64,000 nucleotides of DNA from Roseiarcus sp963823165 (lineage in GTDB: Bacteria > Pseudomonadota > Alphaproteobacteria > Rhizobiales > Beijerinckiaceae). Every line of letters begins with the position of its first letter. Position 1 is the first letter of the stretch. The translations under genes were made by a program, and so were the position numbers. The notes below the pieces were generated by a model that had not been told where the DNA came from, did no database searches, and saw nothing but the letters and a program-made list of their open reading frames with translations. This document shows, one piece after another, positions 7,746 to 16,944 of this stretch. The stretch spans positions 124,001-188,000 of the forward strand of contig CAWGKV010000039.1 in assembly GCA_963823165.1 (NCBI GenBank), in the 5' to 3' direction.

Positions 7746-8297
7746 ATGTCCTGGACGGATGAAAGAGTGGAGCAGCTCCGGCAGCATTGGATCGAGGGCA
7801 AGAGCGCAAGCCAGATCGCGACGCTGCTTGGCCACGGACTGACGCGCAACGCCATCATTGGCAAGGTTCATCGGTTGGGTCTCGCCGGCCGAGCCAAATC
7901 GCCGAGTTCTGGGGCTCCGCGTCCCCGCGCCTCGTCGCCCCAGCAGGCTCACCGTCCCGCCCCGCCCCGCATGAGCCCCGTCGCTCAGCGGATCGTTCGC
8001 GGCGCGACGGCGCTGGCGATCGCCCCGCTCGAGGAGGCCGAACCGGAAGCTTACGAGAGCGTCGTGCTGCCGATGTCGCTCCGGGTGACAATTGTCGAAT
8101 TGCGGGAGGCGATGTGCCGCTGGCCTCTGGGCGACCCGGCCAGCCCGGATTTCCGATATTGCGGCTCGCCTGCCGCCAGCGGTCCGTATTGCGCCCATCA
8201 CAGCCGACTGGCCTATCAGCCCGCCCAGGAACGCCGACGGGAACGAGACCGCCAACGCCGGCCTCAAGTTTTTCCGAAGGTTTCGTCGAAGGCGTAA
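7746..8297 (+). CDS. gcrA: Cell-cycle transcriptional regulator GcrA
   Basis: 183 residues. The N-terminus SWTDERVEQLRQHWIEGKSA followed by SQIATLLG and LTRNAIIGKVHRLGL is the GcrA DNA-binding helix-turn-helix. The middle is a Pro/Ala-rich linker; the C-terminal part (ELREAMCRWPLGDP, FRYCG, GPYCAHH) is the sigma70-contacting region with its conserved Cys/His set. GcrA binds RNA polymerase sigma70 and activates promoters bearing the CcrM methylation site GANTC. Start at ATG 7746 is set by ACGAGG at 7734-7739 and by the canonical MSWTDE beginning; an in-frame TTG at 7728 is less likely. Its last 34 bp overlap convergent phoB. Confidence 0.93.
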   Translation: MSWTDERVEQLRQHWIEGKSASQIATLLGHGLTRNAIIGKVHRLGLAGRAKSPSSGAPRPRASSPQQAHRPAPPRMSPVAQRIVRGATALAIAPLEEAEPEAYESVVLPMSLRVTIVELREAMCRWPLGDPASPDFRYCGSPAASGPYCAHHSRLAYQPAQERRRERDRQRRPQVFPKVSSKA

Positions 8298-9004
8298 CCG
8301 GTGCCGCGCACGGTGCGGATGGGATCACGCTCCCGTCCTCGCGACAGGGCCTTGCGCAGACGGCCGACATGGACATCGACGGTGCGTTCGTCGATCTCGG
8401 CCGCCTGACCCCAAACGCCGTCGAGCAGCTGGGCGCGAGTGAACACCCGGCCCGGCTTCTCCAGGAGGTATTCGAGCAGCCGGAATTCGGTGGGGCCGAG
8501 ATGAATGTCCCGCGCGCCGCGCCGCACCCGCCGCGTCTCCCGATCGAGGTCGAGGTCGCCCGCGCCCAGTCGGTCGGCGATACGCTCCGGCCGGCTGCGA
8601 CGCAAGAGCGCCCGCACCCGCGCCATCAGCTCGGGGACCGAGAAGGGCTTGACGACATAGTCGTCGGCGCCGACGGAAAGGCCGCGCACCCGCTCCGCTT
8701 CCTCGCCGCGAGCCGTCACCATGATGACCGGCAGCGTGCGCGTGTTCTCCCGCGCCCTCAAGCGGCGGCAGATTTCGAGGCCTGACACGCCGGGCAGCAT
8801 CCAGTCGAGGATGACCAGGTCGGGGGCATTCTCGGCCAGGCGAAGCTCAGCCTCGTCGCCGCGTTCGACGCTCTCGACGACATATCCCTCTGCCTCCAAA
8901 TTGTAGGCGAGCAGCAGAGCGAGATCGGATTCGTCCTCGACGACGAGAATGCGCGGCGCGGAAACCGAGCTTGCGCGGGCGTTTTCCCTGCGCGCTTGAT
9001 TCAT
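8264..9004 (-). CDS. phoB: Phosphate regulon response regulator PhoB
   Basis: 246 residues from the ATG at 9004, which overlaps the phoU stop as ATGA. Receiver domain: acidic pair at VVEDESD, phospho-acceptor Asp67 in VILDWMLPG, MVTARGEE, and Lys in VVKPFSVPEL. Winged-helix domain: LGPTEFRLLEYLLEKPGRVFTR and RTVDVHVGRLRKAL with the VRGTGYAFDE terminal hairpin, all diagnostic of PhoB. It activates Pho-box promoters under phosphate starvation. The cognate PhoR is not in the window. Last gene of the pst operon. A longer frame to 9160 is ignored because it would cover phoU. Confidence 0.94.
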   Translation of the reverse strand: MNQARRENARASSVSAPRILVVEDESDLALLLAYNLEAEGYVVESVERGDEAELRLAENAPDLVILDWMLPGVSGLEICRRLRARENTRTLPVIMVTARGEEAERVRGLSVGADDYVVKPFSVPELMARVRALLRRSRPERIADRLGAGDLDLDRETRRVRRGARDIHLGPTEFRLLEYLLEKPGRVFTRAQLLDGVWGQAAEIDERTVDVHVGRLRKALSRGRERDPIRTVRGTGYAFDETFGKT

Positions 9005-9729
9005 ACGCCGCCCCCTGCAGCCTCGACATCGACGTCGATGTCTGTCTCCTGCCGGCCGCGCGGACGTTCGGAAGTCACGGCCTCGCCGGTGACGAGATAG
9101 ATCACGGTTTCGGCGATGTTGGTCGCGTGGTCGCCGATGCGCTCGATGTTCTTGGAGCAAAACAGGAGATGGGCGCAGAACGAGATGTTGCGCGGATCTT
9201 CCATCATGTGGGTCAGAAGGTCGCGGAAGACCGAGTCTTCCAGGGCGTCCAGATCGACGTCGCGCTCCCAGACTTCGCGGGCTCGCTCGGCGTCTCGCTG
9301 AGCGTACGCGTCGAGCACGTCTTTCATCAGCTCGGTGGCGACCTCGTTCATGTGCTTGAGGCCGACGATGGCGCCTGGCGCCCGCGCCTCGGTCCCGATC
9401 TTGATCGTGCGTTTGGCGATGTTCTTGGCCAAATCGCCGACCCGTTCGAGGTCGCCGGCGATGCGGATGGCGCCGATGAGCTCGCGCAGGTCGACCGCCA
9501 CGGGCTGACGCCGCGCGATCGTCATCACCGCCAGATTCTCGATCTCGCGTTGCAGCGCGTCCAGCCGCGAATCCGTCGCGATGACCTGTTGCGCGAGGAT
9601 CGTGTCCATGCTCGAGAGCGCGTCCATGGAGTCGATCACCATTTTCTCGGCGATGCCGCCCATCTCAGCGATGCGTCGCTCGAGCGTGTCGAGTTCCTTG
9701 TCGTAGGATTTGACAGTATGGTTGACCAC
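9001..9729 (-). CDS. phoU: Phosphate signalling protein PhoU
   Basis: About 242 residues forming two three-helix PhoU repeats. Seen: SYDKELDTLERRIAEMGG, metal-ligand motifs around ERVGDLAKNIAKR (first repeat) and ERIGDHATNIAE (second repeat). PhoU links the Pst transporter to PhoR and dampens the Pho response when phosphate is plentiful. GTG 9729 is preferred because GAGGGAGCGAGAG precedes it; an in-frame ATG at 9765 would overlap pstB by 23 bp. Sits between pstB and phoB. Confidence 0.93.
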   Translation of the reverse strand: MVNHTVKSYDKELDTLERRIAEMGGIAEKMVIDSMDALSSMDTILAQQVIATDSRLDALQREIENLAVMTIARRQPVAVDLRELIGAIRIAGDLERVGDLAKNIAKRTIKIGTEARAPGAIVGLKHMNEVATELMKDVLDAYAQRDAERAREVWERDVDLDALEDSVFRDLLTHMMEDPRNISFCAHLLFCSKNIERIGDHATNIAETVIYLVTGEAVTSERPRGRQETDIDVDVEAAGGGV

Positions 9730-9742
9730 GGCTCTCGCTCCC

Positions 9743-10546
9743 TCAGCCGAACCGGCCGGTGACATAATCCTGCGTGCGCTTGTCGCGCGGCGAAGTGAAT
9801 ACTTTGTCCGTCTCGTTGAATTCGACCATCTCGCCCAGATACATGAAGGCTGTATAGTGCGACACGCGCGCGGCCTGCTGCATGTTGTGGGTGACGATGG
9901 CGATGGTGTAGTCCCCCGACAGTTCGTCGATCAGCTCCTCGATCTTGGCGGTCGAGATCGGATCGAGGGCCGATGCCGGCTCGTCGAACAGAATGACTTC
10001 CGGACTGATCGCCACAGTGCGAGCGATGCAGAGGCGCTGCTGCTGGCCGCCCGATAGGCTGAGGCCGCTGGCGTTCAGTTTGTCCTTCACCTCGCCCCAC
10101 AGCGCCGACCGCTTGAGCGCCAACTCGACCCGGCCGTCCATTTCGGACTTCGGCAGTCGTTCGTAAAGACGAATGCCGAAGGCGATGTTGTCGTAGATGG
10201 TCATCGGGAATGGCGTCGGCTTCTGGAACACCATACCGACGCGCGACCGCAGGAGATTGAGGTCGAGGCCTTTGCTGAGGATGTTTTCCCCGTCGAGCAG
10301 GACTTCGCCCTCCGCGCGCTGGCCCGGGTAGAGGTCGTACATGCGGTTCAGTACGCGCAGAAGCGTCGACTTGCCGCAGCCGGACGGGCCGATGAAGGCG
10401 GTGACTTGACCTTCATAAAGGTTCAAGTTCACTTGTTTCAGGGCATGGTTCTCCCCGTAATAGAAGTTCAAGCCGCGAATCACGACCTTGTCCTTGTTCG
10501 CTTTGGCCGCTTTGGCTGGCCTCGGGGCGTTGGCTTCGTTGTTCAT
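9743..10546 (-). CDS. pstB: Phosphate ABC transporter ATP-binding protein PstB
   Basis: 267 residues. Walker A GPSGCGKST, the PstB-specific VFQKPTPFPMTIYDNIAFG, signature LSGGQQQRLCIAR and Walker B VILFDEPASALDP are visible, followed by the H-loop VTHNMQQAARVSH. It powers high-affinity phosphate import through PstA/PstC. Gene order pstS-pstC-pstA-pstB-phoU-phoB with short gaps supports one operon. The N-terminal ~20 residues are a Lys/Ala-rich extension. Confidence 0.96.
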   Translation of the reverse strand: MNNEANAPRPAKAAKANKDKVVIRGLNFYYGENHALKQVNLNLYEGQVTAFIGPSGCGKSTLLRVLNRMYDLYPGQRAEGEVLLDGENILSKGLDLNLLRSRVGMVFQKPTPFPMTIYDNIAFGIRLYERLPKSEMDGRVELALKRSALWGEVKDKLNASGLSLSGGQQQRLCIARTVAISPEVILFDEPASALDPISTAKIEELIDELSGDYTIAIVTHNMQQAARVSHYTAFMYLGEMVEFNETDKVFTSPRDKRTQDYVTGRFG

Positions 10547-10563
10547 TTACAGAACCCTTGACC

Positions 10564-11421
10564 TTACTTCTGTTGTGTCTGGGCCGAGAGCGCGCGCGCG
10601 GCGATGCTAAGCGCCAGAACGGCGAGCGTGATGATCAACGCGCCGGTCCAGGCGAGCGCCTGCCATTCTTTGTAGGGGCTCAACGCGAACTGGAAGATGA
10701 CCGTCGGCAGACTCGACATCGGCTGCGTAACATCGAGGCTCCAGAACTGGTTGTTCAGCGCGGTGAAGAGCAGGGGCGCCGTCTCGCCGCTGATCCGGGC
10801 GACAGCGAGCAGGACGCCGGTGAGCAGGCCGGCGCTGACCGCGCGGTAAGCAATCCGTCGAATCACCAGGGAGCGGGGCATGCCGAGCGCGGATCCTGCC
10901 TCCCGCAAAGTGTTGGGGACCAGGTTCAACATGTTCTCGGTCGTCCGAACCACGATCGGCACGACGAGCACAGCGAGCGCGATGCTGCCCGCGATAGCGG
11001 AGAAATGGCCCATCGGAACGACAACGATCTCATAGACAAACAGCCCGACGACGATCGACGGAGCGCTGAGAAGGATGTCGTTGATGAAACGGACGACGAT
11101 GGAGAGTCTCGAATAGCGGCCGTATTCCGCCAGATACGTGCCCGCCAGCATGCCGAGCGGGGTCCCGACCAGAACGCCGATCACCGTCATGATCAGGCTG
11201 CCGACAATGGCGTTCAGAAGGCCGCCCGCGCTGCCGGGAGGCGGCGTCATCTGCGTGAAGACGGCGATCGAAAGACCGGAAAATCCTTGCCAGAACAGGA
11301 CCACGATAATCATCAGCAGCCCCGCTAGGCCGATGATGGCCGCGACAAAGCTGAGCGTCATCCAAATCGCGTTGCTCCTGCGCCGTGCGGCGTAGAAACG
11401 CGAGATGCTTTGTGCAGGCAT
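10564..11421 (-). CDS. pstA: Phosphate ABC transporter permease PstA
   Basis: 285 residues with six predicted hydrophobic segments, starting with SFVAAIIGLAGLLMIIVVLF. The permease loop contains VPNTLREAGSALGMPRSLVI, the EAA-type motif that contacts PstB, and family signatures GTPLGMLAGTYLAEYGR and LLSAPSIVVGLFVYEI. Inner-membrane half of the phosphate channel with PstC. 4 bp from pstC and 17 bp from pstB. Confidence 0.94.
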   Translation of the reverse strand: MPAQSISRFYAARRRSNAIWMTLSFVAAIIGLAGLLMIIVVLFWQGFSGLSIAVFTQMTPPPGSAGGLLNAIVGSLIMTVIGVLVGTPLGMLAGTYLAEYGRYSRLSIVVRFINDILLSAPSIVVGLFVYEIVVVPMGHFSAIAGSIALAVLVVPIVVRTTENMLNLVPNTLREAGSALGMPRSLVIRRIAYRAVSAGLLTGVLLAVARISGETAPLLFTALNNQFWSLDVTQPMSSLPTVIFQFALSPYKEWQALAWTGALIITLAVLALSIAARALSAQTQQK

Positions 11422-11425
11422 GATC

Positions 11426-12421
11426 TTATTTCCCCGCCTGGGCTTCGAGCCGCATCAACATGATCTTCGCGATGGCGAGGACGATGAATGTGATTATGAA
11501 GAGAATCAGGCCCAGAGCGATCAGCGACGAGGTGTAGAGATCGCCCACCGCCTCGGTGAACTCGTTGGCGATGGAGGCGGAAATTGTCGTCCCCGGCGCG
11601 AAGAGCGACGGGGAAATCCTGTGAGCGTTGCCGATCACGAAAGTCACGGCCATGGTCTCGCCGAGCGCCCGCCCGAGTCCGAGCATCACGCCGCCGATGA
11701 CGCCAACGCGCGTGAACGGAAAAACGACATTGCTCACGACCTCCCAGGTCGTGCAGCCGATCCCGTAAGCCAACTCCTTAAGCATCGGCGGCACTGTGTC
11801 GAACACGTCGCGCGAAATGGAAGCGACAAAGGGCAGGACCATGATCGCCAGAATCAGCGAGGCCGTAAGGATCCCGATGCCGTAGGGCGGGCCGGCGAAA
11901 AGCGAGGAGAGCAGCGGCACATTTCCGAAGAGGGCGATAATATACGGCTGCACGTACACCTGGAGAAACGGCGCAAACACGAACAGGCCCCAAATGCCGT
12001 AGATGATGCTGGGAATGCCCGCGAGAAGTTCGATGGCGATGCCGATCGGGCGGCGGAGCGCCGGAGGGCAGAGTTCGGTTAAGAAGACGGCTACGCCCAT
12101 CCCGAGCGGAACGGCGATAAGCAAAGCGATGAACGAGGTTACGACGGTTCCGTAGATCGGGGCGAGCGCGCCGAACTTCTTGGTGACGGGGTTCCAGACC
12201 TCGCTCGTAAGGAAGCCGAAGCCAAATTTTTGAAAGGCGGGCAGCGATCCCTCGATAAGCGACAGGATGACCCCCCCGAGGATCAGCAGAACGAGCAGCG
12301 CCGCGCCTTGGGTGAAGCGGTGGAAAAGCGCGTCGCTGAACGCAAAGCGTCTTATCGTTCCGGCGCGAGCTTCGGTGGCGGACTTCATTGTGCGGGCTTC
12401 AGGTATCGCGATCTCGGTCAT
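11426..12421 (-). CDS. pstC: Phosphate ABC transporter permease PstC
   Basis: 331 residues. Hydrophobic segments begin at ALLVLLILGGVILSLIEGSL. PstC hallmarks are FLTSEVWNPVTKKFGALAPI, TELCPPALRRPIGIAIELLA, GIPSIIYGIWGLFVFAPFL and the EAA loop VPPMLKELAYGIGCTTWEVV. Pairs with PstA. The first in-frame ATG (12421) is kept although its ribosome site is weak; an ATG at 12388 is an alternative. Confidence 0.94.
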   Translation of the reverse strand: MTEIAIPEARTMKSATEARAGTIRRFAFSDALFHRFTQGAALLVLLILGGVILSLIEGSLPAFQKFGFGFLTSEVWNPVTKKFGALAPIYGTVVTSFIALLIAVPLGMGVAVFLTELCPPALRRPIGIAIELLAGIPSIIYGIWGLFVFAPFLQVYVQPYIIALFGNVPLLSSLFAGPPYGIGILTASLILAIMVLPFVASISRDVFDTVPPMLKELAYGIGCTTWEVVSNVVFPFTRVGVIGGVMLGLGRALGETMAVTFVIGNAHRISPSLFAPGTTISASIANEFTEAVGDLYTSSLIALGLILFIITFIVLAIAKIMLMRLEAQAGK

Positions 12422-12476
12422 TCACGAAACTCTCACTCTTGAGCCGCGTCGCGACGCAAGAAATGCTTCGAGGGGG

Positions 12477-12508
12477 AATATCGGGGCGTCCGGAGATGTC
12501 CCGATATT
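12477..12508. repeat. Intercistronic hairpin between pstS and pstC
   Basis: AATATCGGG (12477-12485) pairs perfectly with CCCGATATT (12500-12508) across a 14-nt loop. Located 17 bp after the pstS stop. Such a stem can protect the pstS 3' end and lower expression of the downstream genes, consistent with the higher need for the binding protein. Confidence 0.6.
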
Positions 12509-12525
12509 GATATTGGGCGTCTAGC

Positions 12526-13569
12526 CTACTTTGCCGCCGTGTAGACGGGCTTGCCGTCGGGCGCCTTGATCTGCGTCGCCCACATCTTCCTGATGCTATC
12601 GACCACATTCTTGGGCAGCGGCACGTAGTCCAGGTCTTCGGCCATCTTCCCGCCGTTGGTATAGGCCCAGTCGAAGAATTTGAGCGCCAGCGCCGTGTTC
12701 TCGACATTCGGCGGCTGCTTGTAAATCAGAATGAACGTCGCTCCCGCGATCGGCCAGCTATCCGGCCCCGGCTCATCGGTCAGAATGACGTAATAGTCAT
12801 CGGAGTGCTCCCAATCGGCGTGCGCCGCCGCGGCTTGGAACGCAGCAGCGTCCGGTTTGACGACCTTGCCGTCTTTGTTGATCATATCGACCGACGTCAT
12901 CTTATTCTCTTTGGCGTAGGCGTATTCGACGTAACCGATCGCGCCTTTGGTCTGGATTACGTTGTTCGACACGCCCTCGTTGCCCTTGGCGCCGATGCCG
13001 ACCGGCCATTCGACGCTGGTGCTGGCGCCGACGTTGTCAGCCCAGTCTTTGCTGACCTTGGAGAGATAGTTGGTGAAGATGAACGTCGTCCCGGAACCGT
13101 CCGAGCGGTGCACGACCGCAATGGCGTTCGAGGGGAGCTTGACCTTCGGGTTGAGCTTCTGGATCGCCGGATCGTCCCACTTGGTGATCTTGCCGAGGAA
13201 AATGTTGGCAAGTGTGGGTCCGTCGAGGACCAGATCGCCAGCCTTGATGCCGTCCAAATTGACGACGGGAACGTCGCCGCCGACGACCGTCGGGAATTGA
13301 ACCAGCCCGGACTTGGCCAGCTCCTTCGGCTCCAGCGGCATGTCCGACGCGCCGAACGTGACCGTCTTCTGCTGGATCTGCTTGATGCCGCCGCCCGAAC
13401 CGATGGACTGGTAGTTCAGGCCAATGCCCGTCTCCTTTTTGTAAGCATCTGCCCATTTGGCGTAAAGCGGATACGGAAACGTGGCGCCCGCTCCGGAAAT
13501 GTCGGCCGCCGAGGCCGCGCTGACGCTGGCGGCAAGGACGGCCGCGCAGACAATGGATTTCATGAACAT
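12526..13569 (-). CDS. pstS: Phosphate-binding periplasmic protein PstS
   Basis: 347 residues. Signal peptide FMKSIVCAAVLAASVSAASA, then ADISGAGATFPYPLYAKWAD, the canonical PstS N-terminus. Phosphate-contact motifs are visible: SGGGIKQI, FGASDMPL, VVHRSDGSGTTFIFTNYLS and KGNEGVSN. Start ATG 13569 is fixed by GGAGG seven bases upstream; the frame is open to 13743 but that extension is not coding. First gene of the pst-pho operon, with a Pho-box-like region ~110-135 bp upstream. Confidence 0.95.
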   Translation of the reverse strand: MFMKSIVCAAVLAASVSAASAADISGAGATFPYPLYAKWADAYKKETGIGLNYQSIGSGGGIKQIQQKTVTFGASDMPLEPKELAKSGLVQFPTVVGGDVPVVNLDGIKAGDLVLDGPTLANIFLGKITKWDDPAIQKLNPKVKLPSNAIAVVHRSDGSGTTFIFTNYLSKVSKDWADNVGASTSVEWPVGIGAKGNEGVSNNVIQTKGAIGYVEYAYAKENKMTSVDMINKDGKVVKPDAAAFQAAAAHADWEHSDDYYVILTDEPGPDSWPIAGATFILIYKQPPNVENTALALKFFDWAYTNGGKMAEDLDYVPLPKNVVDSIRKMWATQIKAPDGKPVYTAAK

Positions 13570-13676
13570 GATGACGCCTCCGGCGAACGGAATGGACGAA
13601 ACCGCGAGCCTCCCCCGCGGGATCGCGGCGATCAAGCGCCGCAAGCGAACCCTTACGCCGCCAAGAGCAGTCTTGT

Positions 13677-13705
13677 ATGACAGCCGCGCAATGACTTTAT
13701 GACAA
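13677..13705 (-). promoter_or_regulatory. Putative Pho box upstream of pstS
   Basis: On the minus strand TTGTCAT (13705-13699) and CTGTCAT (13683-13677) lie 22 bp apart, two 11-bp PhoB repeat steps. A further AGTCAT half-site lies between them, and another GTCAT is at 13727-13723. The Pho-box consensus is CTGTCAT repeated every 11 bp. Position upstream of pstS fits PhoB autoregulation of the operon. Confidence 0.55.
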
Positions 13706-13743
13706 TATAAGCTATTGAAAGGGATGACGTTTTTCTTGTCCAT

Positions 13744-14793
13744 TAGGAAACTCTTGCGGATTGCGACAGGAATGCGGGGAGATTGGCGCCAGCGAGGATC
13801 ATGAGCGTCCGCTGCTCAGGCGCAGGCGCAGGTGATTTCCTCCGGCGGCATTACCTTGTTGCGGGTGCCAGCATTCGGCGAACAGGAACGCGACAATCTC
13901 CTGAAGGGTCTGCGTGTTAGCCGTGCAGCGGAGGAAGGATTGCGCGGCCTCTCCCCCGTCTTGCGACCGCGTTTGCCGCTCGTGGACGAGCGGCAGCAGA
14001 ATAACCCTATTTGTTCTTGACATGTTCTCTAAGCTCATGGCATAAGGGAAGTTGATCGGGCCGCAACGGCGTCGGGATGGAAAGCGAGGTTGGCATGGAG
14101 GCGCCTTCGAATCTCACGGCAGCCTGCAGCTCGACCACCCTGGGGCAGGGCGTGACGGCAAGGGCTTTCCGCCTGAGCCCGCTTGCGCTGAGGAGGGTTG
14201 ACTTCGCCTCGTTCGGCGTCGAACCAGCCGCCAAACGGGTTCGACGGCGTTGTTCGGTCGGCAGGCACGGAAGCGAGTTGGCTGCTGGCGGAGCGCATCG
14301 GCGGACATGCCGCGGACCAAGCGGAGGCGTCAGCGCGAAGCGGAGGAGAAAACAATTTGGATTCCGGCGTAACCCCTTGAGAACAGCCAATTCCTGGAAG
14401 ACTTTTGCTTGGATTCGGCTATCCCCGGCTTTGCTCCGGTGCTCCCGAGCTTTGGCGGAACGTCCCGCGGCTTGCGTCTTCGGGGCCGCCAGTGGGCTCA
14501 AGGCGTGAGGAATGCCGCCGCGCCAGTTCCGTCCAATCCCGGTAGACTTCGAGGGACGGAAGCGGATTAAACTTAAGATATCTGTATAATTTGGCGGCTG
14601 CATCAGTACGTCGGCGCGGCCATCGGCCGCCGCGTTTGGCAAACGGCCTCCTCAAGTCAGCGCAGCTGGGCCTCAGGTTGAAGGTGGGCGCAGGTTTGGA
14701 ACGTGATACAACGGCATTGGCAAACGAAGCAGTCCGCCAGGGAACCAACGCGCTCGAGTGCGGTTCCCGGGGGCGAACTCTGGAGGGCGCCCG
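13744..14793. other. 1.05-kb region without a recognisable gene
   Basis: Several 60-210 codon frames are open on both strands (GC-rich DNA) but none shows a ribosome site plus a recognisable domain. The composition around 14.0-14.5 kb looks like decayed mobile DNA, but no transposase motif could be identified. A TATAAT at 14585-14590 could serve the downstream gene at 14794, without a convincing -35. Confidence 0.4.
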
Positions 14794-15378
14794 GTGCGGA
14801 TTCTCTATCTCTATTGCCATCCGCTTGCCGACAGCTTCCACGCCGCCATCCGCGTCGCGGCGCTGAGCGCGTTGAAGGGCAAGCAGCATAGGGTCGATCT
14901 GCTTGATCTTTACGCGGAATCGTTCGAGCCGGCGCTGACGCCGGAAGAGCGCCGGTATTATTTCGAGTCGCCCCGCAATCAAGCCGGTCTCGAGGGGTAC
15001 GTCGAGCGGCTGAAGGGCGCAGAAGCTTTGCTCATACAGTATCCGACCTGGTGTTTCGGCCCGCCCGCGATGCTCAAGGGCTTCTTCGACCGGCTGCTGA
15101 TTCCTGGCGTCGCCTTCGACACGTCCGACCCGGCCGGCACAAAGCCGTCGCTCGACAACATCCGCAGGATCGTCGGCGTCGTCACCTACGGGCAGCCGTG
15201 GTCGGCCGCATTTTGGATGGGCAATGCGCCGCGCAAGACGGTTACGCGCTTCCTGCCCTGGTTTACGAACGGCAAGGCCAAAACCGAATACCACGCGCTC
15301 TACAATGTCGACCAATCGACAGACGCGAAGCGCAGGGCCTTCATCGCCCGCGTCGAAAGAGCGATGCGAGCGCTTTGA
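14794..15378 (+). CDS. Flavodoxin-fold NAD(P)H dehydrogenase (quinone reductase family)
   Basis: 194 residues of the Flavodoxin_2 family (FMN/FAD-dependent NAD(P)H:quinone or azo reductases). Seen: N-terminal RILYLYCHPLADSFHAAI, the beta-strand LLIQYPTWCFGPPAMLKGFF that cradles the flavin, and GVVTYGQPWSAAFWMGNAPR. The family reduces quinones or nitro compounds by two electrons. Start: GTG 14794 has GGAGGG at 14782-14787; an upstream ATG at 14758 lacks one. It converges with xylB. Substrate unknown. Confidence 0.8.
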   Translation: MRILYLYCHPLADSFHAAIRVAALSALKGKQHRVDLLDLYAESFEPALTPEERRYYFESPRNQAGLEGYVERLKGAEALLIQYPTWCFGPPAMLKGFFDRLLIPGVAFDTSDPAGTKPSLDNIRRIVGVVTYGQPWSAAFWMGNAPRKTVTRFLPWFTNGKAKTEYHALYNVDQSTDAKRRAFIARVERAMRAL

Positions 15379-15399
15379 CGCGAAAAACGCGGCGGCGCC

Positions 15400-16854
15400 C
15401 TACCGCCGGAACTCCGCCTTCACGGCCGCGTAAAGCGCCGTAAATCTTTCCCTTTGTTTCGCGAAAGCCGCCACGAGCTCGGGCGCCGGTCTTGTCACGT
15501 CGGCGATCTCAGGCGGCTTGCAGACCGCCTCGGCCGGCTCGCCTGTGGCGCCCATTCTGGCCAGTCGGGCGGCGCCAAGGGCGGGCCCGGCTTCGCCGCC
15601 CCGCACGCGTGCAACGGTGAAGCCCGTCGCGGCGGCGATCATGCGCGTCCAAAGAGAGCTTTTCGCCCCACCTCCGATAAGGCCGATGCGCTCGATCTTC
15701 GCCCCGGCCGCATGCAGACAGTCGCGCGCGTCGGCGAGCGTCAGCGCGACGCCTTCCATCACCGCGCGGGCCACATCGGCGCGCGTCGTCGTCTCCGTCA
15801 TGCCGAACAGCACGCCGCGCGCGTAAGGATCGTCGAGCGGCGTGCGCTCCCCCGAAAGGTAAGGTAGAAACACGAGTGTGCCGGGCGCGCGGTAGCCGTC
15901 CGCGGCGCAGCGTTCCAGGGAATCGGGCGCTTCGCCGAGAAGGCGTCCGGCGAAGGCGAGCGCTCCGGCCCCGTTCAGCATGGCGGCCATCGCGTACCAC
16001 CGCCCCGGCAGGGCGTGCGCAAAACTGTGCACCAGATTGTCCGGCGCTTTGAGATAGCGGTCCGTCGTGACGATGAGCTGGGTCGCAGTGCCGAGAGAGA
16101 CGAAGGCTTCGCCGGCGGCGATCGCGCCGAGACCGACCGCGCCCACGGCCGCGTCGCCGCCGCCGGCGACGACCAACGCCCTTGGCAGCCCGAACTCCTG
16201 GGAGGCGGCAGAGCGGATCTCGCCGACCGGCGATGGGCCCTCAAAAAGCCGCGGCATCCACGCCGGCTCCGCGTTGCAGGCGGCGACCGCCTCGGACGAC
16301 CACATGCGCGCGGCCTCGTCGAGCATCCAGGTTCCGGCGGCGTCGCTCGCATCGGTCCCGCGCTCGCCGCAAAGGGCGAGCCGCAAGTAATCCTTCGGCG
16401 CAAGCACGCAATCGATTTGCCGGCGGCGCTCGGGTTCGAAGCGGCTGAGCCACAGGAGCTTCGGCCCCGTGAAGCCCGGCATCGGTTTGACCCCGACGAC
16501 GCCGGACAATTGCGGATGATCGCGGGCGAGCTCGGCCGCCTCCGCATGCGCCCTGCTGTCGTTGTGCAGGATCGCCGGCCGGATCGGCTTGTCGAACCGG
16601 TCCAGCGCGACAGCACCATGCATCTGACCCGAAAAGCCGATTGCGCGGACGGCGCCGAGCGCTTTTGGCGCGGCATTCCGGAGGTCGGCGACCGCGCCCG
16701 CCATAGCAGCGCGCCACACATCCGGATCCTGCTCCGACCGGCCGGGCTTCGGTCGGTCTGGCGAATAGGCGCGCGACGCGCTGGCGACCGGGGCGCCGCT
16801 TTCGTCGATCAGAAGGGCCTTGAGCCCGGATGTCCCGCAGTCCAGCCCGAGATA
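15400..16854 (-). CDS. xylB: Xylulokinase
   Basis: 484 residues, the usual xylulokinase length. FGGY-kinase motifs: YLGLDCGTSGLKALL (phosphate-binding), RAIGFSGQMHGAVALD, MPGFTGPKLLWL, KDYLRLALCGERGTDASDAA, VVAGGGDAAVGAVGLG, FLPYLSGERTPLDDPYARG and IGLIGGGAKSSLWTRMIA (adenine site). Phosphorylates D-xylulose for entry into the pentose phosphate pathway; in a methylotroph it may salvage sugars. ATG 16854 gives the standard MYLGLDCG beginning; an in-frame GTG at 16890 adds 12 residues. It is 90 bp downstream of the NitT/TauT-like ATPase, same strand, but no xylose isomerase or sugar transporter is present. Confidence 0.92.
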   Translation of the reverse strand, partial: YLGLDCGTSGLKALLIDESGAPVASASRAYSPDRPKPGRSEQDPDVWRAAMAGAVADLRNAAPKALGAVRAIGFSGQMHGAVALDRFDKPIRPAILHNDSRAHAEAAELARDHPQLSGVVGVKPMPGFTGPKLLWLSRFEPERRRQIDCVLAPKDYLRLALCGERGTDASDAAGTWMLDEAARMWSSEAVAACNAEPAWMPRLFEGPSPVGEIRSAASQEFGLPRALVVAGGGDAAVGAVGLGAIAAGEAFVSLGTATQLIVTTDRYLKAPDNLVHSFAHALPGRWYAMAAMLNGAGALAFAGRLLGEAPDSLERCAADGYRAPGTLVFLPYLSGERTPLDDPYARGVLFGMTETTTRADVARAVMEGVALTLADARDCLHAAGAKIERIGLIGGGAKSSLWTRMIAAATGFTVARVRGGEAGPALGAARLARMGATGEPAEAVCKPPEIADVTRPAPELVAAFAKQRERFTALYAAVKAEFRR

Positions 16855-16944
16855 CATTTGCCAAGAATGCGCCGACCCCGACGCGTTCACAAGCTCGTCG
16901 GCCGACGGGCTGGCCCAAGGCGGGTGCAGTTTTGCCTGTTCGCA

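Noticed and set aside
13799..14642. Minus-strand frames between pstS and the NAD(P)H dehydrogenase
   Set aside because: No ribosome sites, Arg/Ser/Pro-rich composition and no recognisable domain; reported only as a gene-free region.
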